NCBI RefSeq assembly: GCF_000835495.1 | Contig: NW_015622546.1 | Coordinates: 3,280,955 to 3,344,954, forward strand | DNA length: 64,000 nucleotides | Reading direction: 5' to 3' | Origin: Cladophialophora immunda | Lineage: Eukaryota > Ascomycota > Eurotiomycetes > Chaetothyriales > Herpotrichiellaceae | Shown here: piece by piece, positions 56,035 through 64,000 of the stretch | Layout: every line of letters begins with the position of its first letter | How positions within the stretch are numbered: the stretch's first letter is position 1 | The notes under the pieces: model-generated | Databases searched by the model: none | What the model was told of the DNA's origin: nothing | What the model saw: the letters and a program-made list of their open reading frames with translations, nothing else | Position numbers and translations under genes: made by a program

Positions 56035-57168
56035 CTACATCGTCAAAGCCTGAAGGGAACACACATACCGACGATCGCTCCGCGGTTCAGAGTCTGCACT
56101 GGTTTCCTGCTTGCGCCAGCCCATATGCTCTGCCAGTCTCCTCCATGCCACGGCTCCCCTTTTGGCGTGGTCCTCAGGGACGTCCTTGCCGGGCTGATTT
56201 GCTGTCCGGGAGAACAATTCAAAGGAGATGTGTCCCCTATATCCGGCGTCGCACACCGCTTCCAGAATCTCCAGGGCGGGGAGGTATCCTTTGCTCTCGA
56301 AGGGGAATAACCGGGCATTCCGTGACCAGGACATTCGCGCAGGCTGCTCGGGGTCGTACCACTCATGGCCGGCTCTCAGTGGAGCATCCAGTCTCTCGCC
56401 ATCGCAGACCTCGACGTAGAACACTTTCTCCAACGCCTGCGGCAGCTCGTCCCGCAGCTTCGAAAGTGCGTTCTGGGTGTCTTGGTAGGCCGTGGGGTTC
56501 AGGCCCGACGGCGACGCCGGATCGGCAAAGACTCGCCCGGCGAGATTGAAGGCGTCGATGCATGTCCCGAAATTGGGCCTGTCCACTTCCAGCACAATCG
56601 ACCACGCCGCGTCCCACGTGTCGACGTGTGTTCCCCAAGCAAGAGCCTCGTATGCGAAACGGACGGGGGGATCGTGTCGAAGACCAATCTCTGCAACTTG
56701 TCGCAGATCCGCGACGATCCTGTCCCGGTCGCCGGTACACTGTGACGCAGGGAGGAAGCTGGATGGGATCTGGATCAGGTCGGTGCCGAGGCGCTGGGCG
56801 AGCTGGATCCAGAAGTGCAGGCTCTGGATGGCTTCCTCGTGGGATGACGAGTCCAGGCGACCCTCGTAGTGCATGAACGGTTGCAGGCAGAGGATTTCCA
56901 GCTGGTGGTGGAGGCAGAGGTCGTGGATGTACTCCGCTGCCGCAAGCTGTCTTTCTTGGAGTGCTGTAGAGTCGGTAAATGAGGAACCGGGTGGCAGGGC
57001 CGGATGTGAGAGAGGTAGAGCCTTTGCCACGCCTTCGAGGTCCTCGAAGAAGAGTTCAACGGCCTCGAAGCCGTATTTCTCGCAGAGCTCGATTTTGTGC
57101 TCCAGACTGTGGTACCACGCTCGGCCTAGCGACTGGGAAGCCATGGTGGGAATGAACCGTGAACCCAT
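56035..57168 (-). CDS. qutC: 3-dehydroshikimate dehydratase (QUTC/QA-4)
   Basis: Converts 3-dehydroshikimate to protocatechuate, committing quinate carbon to the beta-ketoadipate pathway. Single exon, 377 residues from the first ATG at 57166-57168 (MGSRFIPTMASQSLGRAW). Xylose-isomerase-like TIM-barrel with metal-ligand candidates in VELFFEDLEG, FAYEALAWGTHVDTWDAAW, CIDAFNLAGRVF, YVEVCDGERLDAP and GHISFELFSRT. This order and length fit AsbF/QA-4-type fungal enzymes. Convergent with qutG across 300 bp. The C-terminal end (residues after GWRKQE) is poorly conserved in appearance. Confidence 0.92.
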   Translation of the reverse strand: MGSRFIPTMASQSLGRAWYHSLEHKIELCEKYGFEAVELFFEDLEGVAKALPLSHPALPPGSSFTDSTALQERQLAAAEYIHDLCLHHQLEILCLQPFMHYEGRLDSSSHEEAIQSLHFWIQLAQRLGTDLIQIPSSFLPASQCTGDRDRIVADLRQVAEIGLRHDPPVRFAYEALAWGTHVDTWDAAWSIVLEVDRPNFGTCIDAFNLAGRVFADPASPSGLNPTAYQDTQNALSKLRDELPQALEKVFYVEVCDGERLDAPLRAGHEWYDPEQPARMSWSRNARLFPFESKGYLPALEILEAVCDAGYRGHISFELFSRTANQPGKDVPEDHAKRGAVAWRRLAEHMGWRKQETSADSEPRSDRRYVCSLQALTM

Positions 57169-58023
57169 GATGGCGTTCAATCAACTGCAGCGTTGTGAGA
57201 CTCTTTGCTACTCTCGTATGATCGGGAGAGATGCTCTCTCTCATCAATAAACAGTCGAAGGACATATGGTTGATTGCACATGTAGAGCCGCAACCATCAA
57301 AGCATTTTAAGGACCATCCGAGAAGATCGAAAGGCTGCGCCCCAATCACCGGGGTGCAATCGGCCCTTTGCCATCTGACTGGCCCCGTTGGAAGAAGCCG
57401 TTACATGAGAGACGGACTAGCCTTCACAGACAATTCACCCGCCTCCAGGGAACGCAATAATGACCGGATGACATCAAGGCCAGGTGCCTCGTTCTAGAAG
57501 AACCACTCCCAAAAGGATCGCCGTGATGGTGAAGGGCGGAAAAGACCTTTGCCGCCATCATTGTCGGCAACCGGCCCGAGTCACTGGGGGTCCTCGACGT
57601 CCAGTGGGACTCGTTGCTGACCGGATTCCAGGAGGATCCTCCAGCTGTGTCGATGTAACGTTTGGGACGAGGCATGTGAGGGAAGTGGTGGATGGTATCG
57701 ACTCCTCCTGATGTTTTGAACGGAGATTGCACATGTGGATGAATCAGAGGAGGGCGAAACACCCGGGGATGGTTCGTCATCAATATCAATCACCAGGAAA
57801 GACGAAACGGTAGTGTTTGGAATGAAATATATGTACAATTTTATTCCACGTCGTCTCTCTCAGTCGCAATGGAAGGAAACGCCCGTACGCTTCAGAGACG
57901 CAGCCTTGTGCTGCTCAGAGAGTAATATCAACCCCATGATATTCGGATCGGAAACTCGACCTTGCAAACTTCCTCCTGAGACTTCATCGGGCAACCACCC
58001 TCCTCCACAGATCCCTTTATGAT
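57169..58023. other. Intergenic: qutC promoter and 3' flank of complex I gene
   Basis: About 850 bp without credible gene. I did not find a clear QUTA palindrome upstream of qutC in this stretch by eye. Confidence 0.4.
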
Positions 58024-59684
58024 TTATTGTCCAGGCGCGATGAGCAACCCTTTCTTCGCAGCGTCAGGCTCCCATCCACCCGCCAGGGCTTCGCCACCGG
58101 CAGCCTTTGAGTATTCCTGAATGCGTGCCTCAAGCTGGGGTCGAAAATGGCGAATGAGACCTTGGACAGGCCATGCGAAAGCTTCACCCAAGGCTGCAAC
58201 ACAGTAATTAGTGTCCATGTCCATATAGAGCGGCGGGAGGCTTCGGAAAGGGACAGAAAGGAAGAAAACGCTTACCGCAAATACTATGCCCCTCAACTTG
58301 CTTCGTGATCTCCTGCATCATATCAATCTCGCGCGCTCTTGCCTGGCCCTTCTCAAATCTCTCCATAATCTTCGCTGTCCACGCACTCCCCTCTCGACAG
58401 GGCGTGCACTGCCCGCAACTTTCATGCTTGTAGAAGGCGCTCAGTCTGGCAATCATCCTAACCACATCAGCAGATTTATCCATCACAATCACCGCCGCGG
58501 TGCCTAGACCGGATTGGCTGTCCTTCAAGGCGTCAAAGTCCATCAACTGATCGTCGCAGACATGTTTGGGTAGAATTGGTGTCGACGAACCACCCGGGAT
58601 AATGGCTTGCAAGTTGTCCCAGCCGCCCCGGACACCGCCACAGTGCTTCTCAATCAATTCTCGGAGAGGAATAGACATCTCTTCCTCGACAGTGCACGGG
58701 TTGTTGACGTGTCCAGATATACAAAACAGCTTGGTGCCCTGGTTGCGCTCGCGACCGAAGCTGGCGAACCATTTCGCACCCCGTCGAACGATGGTGGGGC
58801 AAACTGCCACTGTTTCGACGTTTGTGACGGTGGAGGGACATCCAAAAAGACCGACGGCCGCAGGGAAGGGTGGCTTGAGGCGAGGCTTTCCAGCCTTCCC
58901 CTCGAGTGATTCGATGAGTGAAGTCTCCTCTCCACACACGTATGCGCCCATGCCTCGGTGTAGGTAGACATCAAAGTCGTAGCCTGAGCCGCAGGCATTC
59001 TTGCCAAGCAAGCCTTCTTTATATGCCTCTTGGATGGCGCGCTGGAGAACAGTGGCTTCGTGGTAAAATTCGCCGCGGATGTAGATGTACGCTGCGGTGG
59101 CGTTCATGGCGCGACCAACCACCAAGCACCCCTCGACGAGTTTGTGCGGATCTTTGCGCATGATTTCTCGATCTTTGCAAGTCCCCGGCTCGCCTTCATC
59201 GGCGTTGACGACCAGGTAGCGTGGTTTCTTATCGTTTTCCCAGCCCTTAAAGTTCATGAACGACTATCATTCCCTCGGTTAGCATTCCGTTTGCCCATCA
59301 CGCTCTGCGCCAGAGACGTACAAATTTCAACCCACTCGGAAATCCCGCACCGCCTCTTCCTCTCAAGCCCGAAGCTTTAATCTCATTGATCAACCAGTCA
59401 TGGCCCTTCAGTAGGATCTCCTTGGTTTTGTACCAGTCGCCGTATTTCATGGCGCTCTTCAGGTCCGTGCCATGGTGGCCGTAGAGGTTTTGAAATATCC
59501 GGTCCTGGTCCTTCAGACCGCCATAGCGTCTCTGCTGGGGTTGTCCTTCTTGGACGGTGGCGTAGGATCGGCGGGATTGGAGGGTGGAGGAGCTGGTAGC
59601 GGCGATGGAGGAGTTGGCTGACCGTGAAGCTGTGTTGGAGGCCGCGCGGGCCACGTTTCTCGCGGCAGACGACCGGACAATCAT
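58024..59684 (-). CDS. nuo51: Mitochondrial complex I 51-kDa subunit (NDUFV1/NuoF)
   Basis: Flavoprotein of NADH:ubiquinone oxidoreductase that accepts electrons from NADH through FMN to an iron-sulfur cluster; matrix arm. Exons 59684-59322, 59263-58276 and 58193-58024 with GT-AG introns; 506 residues. A basic, Ser/Ala-rich presequence ([17 protein letters not shown]) gives mitochondrial import. FMN/NADH motifs are [36 protein letters not shown] and [20 protein letters not shown]. The 4Fe-4S ligands are in [12 protein letters not shown] and HSICALGEAF, the latter formed by splicing exons 2 and 3. ATG at 59682-59684 was chosen because upstream codons are not targeting-like. Confidence 0.95.
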
Positions 59685-60126
59685 TTTGGGAGGGATGTGA
59701 GGACGACGGGACACTCCTAACGAGTGTGGCGGCGGGAAAGGAGGGAGGAGGGAGGAAGCAAGGACGTCGGACGTGGAGAGGAGAGGCGTCAATCAATACG
59801 AAATCAATGGTTGAAGTCTTCGATATTGAGCTCCGCTGATTGGTCAGAAGCTTGGCCTCGTCATAGATGCCTTTCGGTCGGCAATACTTCGGCTTTCCAT
59901 TAACCGCAGCCTCGCCCTGATATGCTGACAGCATTTACGCAGAAATAACCATCTATTGAATGTCTTATTCATGAGAAGGCTTCGGTCGTCTGAAATACCA
60001 AAGTCTCGGCAATAACAACTCAGGCTCACGCGAGCAGCAACACCTATTTACCCTTGAATATTCATCAAATGCTTCTGGGCAGAGTCGTTCGGAATCCAGG
60101 GCCGGATGGAGCTGGTCCCAATGTTC
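59685..60126. other. Promoter region of the complex I gene
   Basis: About 440 bp between two minus-strand genes. Nothing specific seen. Confidence 0.4.
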
Positions 60127-62314
60127 CTAGTACTGCTGCCAATAAATCAAAACCGATATGCCATCTCTCGCTCCATCGGCATCTGCCTCTGCAAGATACG
60201 ATGGGACAATCACCTTCTCTTCCTCCATGACATTCCATCCCCAGCATATCCTCTCTGGTCTCAGCCATCGTTTGACGCTCGACTCCACCGCTATTGTCGG
60301 AGACAGGGCAGCCCGGGCGGCAAGCAGGTTCATTAATTCAGCTGGTGGTTCTTCTCCAGATTCCCAAGGACCAGGAGTCGGTACATATGCCCAGGACTCG
60401 CTATCCGGTGGATACCATGTGACTAGCTGTTTGACCCACTCCGTGATTCTCTGGGGGAGTTTGACTCCGTGAGCATATTCGCTGTACAGCGCCGAAAGAG
60501 TAGCGGCAAGTTGACCTTTGATGACGCTCGTTGGACCCGACGTATCAATTGATCCTTCACCATGAGCGTTGCTCTGAAGTTGTTGGCTCAAACTAACCAA
60601 GCATTTTCGGACGCCTTCGGAATTCGGAATCATCTCGATCATGCCATCCAGACTAAGAAGCTCGGACGGGCGAGTAAGCCGAACGTGCCTATTACCTAGG
60701 AGTCTCAGATTCGCCAAAGCAGAGCGTGAAACTTGGTCCTGCATGGTGGTCAACATCCGTTCGGGGTCGACGGTCCCACTGATGGCGCATTTCAACACGA
60801 AGGTACAAAGTGCAACCGCTGTTTCGACAATCTCCAGCTGGCTCTCGCGGTAGACCTTGGCATTTTGTTGTTTCGAATTGGCAGGCTCCAGTCCGGGAAT
60901 GGTTCGACGGGGATCGGTGCTCCTCAGCCTTTTAGCGCGCGCAATGCATTCTCTCAGAAGTTGGCTCAAGGTCGCCAATATAATACGGCGGTCTTGGAAC
61001 CGGGGCTTGTCGGTGAGACAGTAGCTCATCAACGACTGGTTTCTCATTGTCATGCTCTGCATTTCACGGTCATTGGCGCACAGGATGGAAATACTGTCCA
61101 ACAAATCGAACGAAAAGAGCGACGACTCTAGAACTAGCGCGGACGTCGACTCGGGATGTTTGTGGTTGAATATGAAGCATCTCCTTTCAATGTCTGATCT
61201 GATGTCCTGTTTCCACGCCCGGCGAGCCACATCCAAAGGCGACCCGGGCGGCGCCTTGATGCTGACGACAAAATGGTCGAACGGGTTGCCTGGAATGGTG
61301 AAGCCGTATGCCAGCAGGAGACCCTCATTGTCCCGGGGACCGTAGTTGTTGTAAAGCTGCTGCCCCGACTCATAGGTTTCGAGAATCTGTAGCCCGACGA
61401 AATGGTACTGGGCTTGCCATTCGATCTGAGCCGCGGGTTTGTGGTTGAGGAGATCAAGGAGTGGAAGTAGTACTGCAAAACGGTCTCCAAAGAGCTTGAC
61501 GAGGTTGTACGGCTGTTGGCTGCGATGGATGGTCGCAAGGTCTGCGGGCAGGGTTGCATCGAGAACCTGTGAAGTGAAAGAACGGCTGCCGAAAATGGTG
61601 GCCGCCCAGCGAAAACGAGGCCTATGGTCTGTTTGTAAGTCATGATGGGTCAGAGAGAGGGCAGTTCATGCCGGCGTACCATGTGTAGGATCCGTTCAGC
61701 GCACTGGGCCAGCCCAGTCCCCTCAGATGAGCCGAGCCTTGTAGATACATGTCTTTCCATTTGGCAGCTTGCGTGGAGAGGCCGCCTTTGAGATTGGTTC
61801 CCTCCAGCCACATGGCATCCGCTTCCTCGTCGAATTGCATCGCGCTGATGTCTTCCACTGTGGGCAAGGTAGCAATGTAGGGAGCCCACCAAGAGTTCTC
61901 GCCCAGGATCAGCTGCTCCATCAAAAAGAAGGCTTGCAGAGATTCGGGTTTCTGCGACTGCTTCCTTAGGAAAGACATCGGAAAGCGCGTGCCATGATTT
62001 GAGAATGGAGTGATGTCGAAGGCATTAAGCACTGATAGTGTGATTGGCATCGGGCAACTGGCGATACGCGTCCCGCTCACAAGAGATTGTCCATCAGCGA
62101 CTACAGCATGGTAGCCGTTGCGCGAGCTGAAGGCGATCTGAGCGTGCGGGTGCAAGTATCCATCATTCTCGAGGACCCAACCAACAAGGCGACGGTGGTT
62201 GCGGAAAATGTCTGCTGCTGCGGCGTCTTCCACGTTCATCCGCAGCGGAGGCGTAGAACTTTGGGGTCTCTTGTCAATGACATCTGGATTCAACGTAGTC
62301 TCATCAGGCTCCAT
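60127..62314 (-). CDS. SET-domain protein, putative protein lysine methyltransferase
   Basis: Exons 62314-61680 and 61621-60127; the intron uses the acceptor catag ending at 61622, which restores WPRFRWAATIFGSRSF. Joined frame 709 residues. SET/RuBisCO-methyltransferase-like motifs are RWAATIFGSRSF, LLPLLDLLNHKP and YNNYGPRDNEGLLLAYGF, the latter two forming the S-adenosylmethionine pocket and catalytic Tyr region. N-terminal FRNHRRLVGWVLENDGYLHP is typical of the SETD3/SETD6/Rkm group. Residues after ~400 form a helical C-terminal substrate-binding domain, longer than usual. Target protein unknown. ATG at 62312-62314 chosen; ATG 62239 is possible. Confidence 0.85.
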
Positions 62315-63825
62315 GTTGTTTCTACGTTGATATTCGTCGCCAATAAAAAGGATATAGAGAAGCACCGTTGTGGGACGTTCCACCAGAGAAAATCCTTGTC
62401 AGAAAAGGTACAGCAGAAGAAAAGGAAAGTGTCAGACCCCTATCTATTTATGCAAAGAATACCGGAAAGAAAGAAGTGAAAGGTGTTTGTGCAGAACAGC
62501 ATTAGATATAGAAAGATATCATATAAAGAGTTTGTTTTGCTGGCATGCAAATCGAGGTGAAGGAAAAGTGTGGGCAAGGTGGTGTGGTGGCCACAGTGAG
62601 TGACAGCAATCTCTTCTAACTATTCGCCGTGAGCTCGTGATCCACCTTGAGGATGCAATAAAGTGACAGAGATTCACTCATGGCTGCTATTGATCTTGAA
62701 GATGCTGGGGAGGGATGAACGTGGTCTTTGTTCTATTATTGTATCCTGTGGCATACTTGGCGGGGGAATGGCGTGTGTTGGCATGGCTCATGAAGTAATT
62801 CGTGAGAGGGGAGAATGAAAGCAGGAGTGAAGGAGTGAAGGCTGCTTTAACTGGAGCTTTAACCAAGATGTTGGCGGAGCAGCCCCTTAACCGGGCAACT
62901 GGGGGCCGGTGAGGCTGCCAGTAGGCGGTTTCTCCAGCTAAGCGTCTCAGCTAGTGATCGGCTACGCACCCCCAGAAAGCCCCTAGAAGGACTTCCCTGC
63001 CCTTGCCTGTGACAAGTGGGGACGCAAGTAAACCATTGACACCACGCCCAAACATCCAATATTAATATCGCAATGCCATACCTTCAGCCTTGTCGCCCTG
63101 TTGTAGTATCACAGCATCTCTCCGACATCCAGCTCTTAGTGATGACAGTCAGAAAGAAGGGGAAAATGAGTAGCTCTAGAGCTTTGGTCCCAAGTATACT
63201 GGACGCGTCTCGAATATACAACCACCAACAACCGTTCAGGAGAGGAGCATTGTGGTTGTGACCTGGTGGCATCAATGGGCCATGAAGCATCTCTAGGCAA
63301 TTCAGAACGCGACCGTTGTCCTGTTTTCCCTTCTAGTCAGACACGCCAGAGCAATACAGGCAGTATCTTGTTCTTCAATGAGCCGCGAGCAGAGGCCGTG
63401 AGACTGTTGTCGGGTATCTCCACCTGTATCTTTTTTCTCCAACTACTATGGAGGCGAGTGGCAAGGTCGAGTCGTTAAACACCCTCAGAACACGGCAGGT
63501 TCGCGAGCGGACAACTCCTTAGATACCTCTTCGTCGCTCGCCCCGTATCAACCAGAGAGCCGAACTTAATCAATAGCCACCGCGATCGTCCGACGAAAGA
63601 AAAGAAAAGAAATAATGCCTCTAGGGGTGTCCTGGATGACACACAATTAATTTGCCCATGTCCCTTGTAGCACCTTGCTTTGACCTTGGCCGGAATCTGG
63701 GACAGCGACTGACTGTGAGACCGTCTCGCGCGTGCAAACCATCCTCGTCTCCTGTTTCCAGATCCTTCGCTTCTTTCAGTCCGGGAAGTTCGAGCAGGTG
63801 GCTGAGGAGCTGGCCGATCAGAAGA
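62315..63825. other. Intergenic: divergent promoters of the SET gene and the right-edge gene
   Basis: About 1.5 kb between divergent starts. Short frames only. No RNA gene or repeat recognised. Confidence 0.4.
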
Positions 63826-63971
63826 ATGGCTGTAAACGGCACTCATGCAGTGAACGGCGTCAATGGTACCCGATCAAAGCATGACATCTCTGCCTTGAAA
63901 GTCAACCAATCGCGGTTGATGGATGCCATTCACAGTGGCTGCAAGTATGGCGCTGCCCATCGCTATGGAGA
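63826..63971 (+). CDS. First exon of a probable M20-type amidase/carbamoylase (N-carbamoyl-amino-acid hydrolase-like), cut by window edge
   Basis: ATG at 63826 opens 48 codons plus two bases, ending at a gtaagt donor at 63972. The peptide has a low-complexity start (MAVNGTHAVNGVNG) and then LKVNQSRLMDAIHSGCKYGA followed by AHRYGE. The VN..RL...I...C.(Y/W)GAAHR(Y/W)G pattern is what I recall from fungal N-carbamoyl-L-amino-acid hydrolase/ureidopropionase-type proteins, whose metal-binding core would lie beyond the edge. An in-frame upstream extension without ATG is open. The call is tentative until the rest is read. Confidence 0.45.
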
Positions 63972-64000
63972 GTAAGTGTAAAAGTCACCCCTAACCCCCC

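Noticed and set aside
57169..57180. Extended QutC start (TTG at 57180)
   Set aside because: Non-ATG; the first ATG is four codons downstream and gives a normal-length protein.
1..64000. CRISPR arrays, bacterial operons, rRNA genes, recognisable transposons
   Set aside because: None seen; spliced eukaryotic genes throughout and only simple tandem repeats.

Overview
The window is a chromosomal segment of a filamentous ascomycete (Pezizomycotina). The evidence is short GT-AG introns (about 45-150 nt) with gctaac-type branch points, a Zn2Cys6 regulator, a HET-domain gene, a Medusa-like developmental regulator and a complete quinate-utilisation (QUT/qa) gene cluster. I cannot fix the genus; a Eurotiomycetes- or Dothideomycetes-like fungus is a guess. 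There are no rRNA genes, confident tRNAs, CRISPR arrays or transposons.

Region 1 (1-6.7 kb) is housekeeping: a coiled-coil hypothetical (-), anthranilate synthase component I (+, with a GCN4/CPC1-type TGACTCA upstream), ribosomal protein S6 (+, 4 exons) and ribose-phosphate pyrophosphokinase (+, 3 exons). PRPP and anthranilate synthesis both serve tryptophan and nucleotide supply.

Region 2 (6.7-18.2 kb) is accessory: a Thr-rich, Cys-rich secreted wall-type protein, a DHA1/Qdr-like MFS transporter (5 exons), a fructosamine-kinase-family gene (4 exons), a transcription-factor-like protein without a zinc cluster, and a GC-rich MDR-family dehydrogenase.

Region 3 (18.2-41.4 kb) is gene-poor: a large disordered nuclear-type protein, a Medusa-like regulator with about 6 kb of gene-empty DNA upstream, a second MDR oxidoreductase, a class V aminotransferase with a Ser/Gly-rich insertion, an F-box/LRR protein and a HET-domain protein.

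Region 4 (43.6-57.2 kb) is the quinate cluster in the order qutA(-) qutR(+) qutB(-) qutD(+) qutE(-) qutG(+) qutC(-), so every neighbouring pair is divergent or convergent. The permease QutD imports quinate; QutB oxidises it to 3-dehydroquinate; QutE dehydrates that to 3-dehydroshikimate; QutC makes protocatechuate. QutA (activator) and QutR (repressor) control the set; QutG is an inositol-monophosphatase-like member of uncertain role. Genes for breaking down protocatechuate are not in the window.

Region 5 (58-64 kb) has the complex I 51-kDa subunit (-), a SET-domain methyltransferase-like protein (-) and the first exon of a probable M20-type amidase/carbamoylase gene that runs off the right edge.

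All splice models were made by eye from frame continuity, splice signals and family motifs; none is backed by transcripts.
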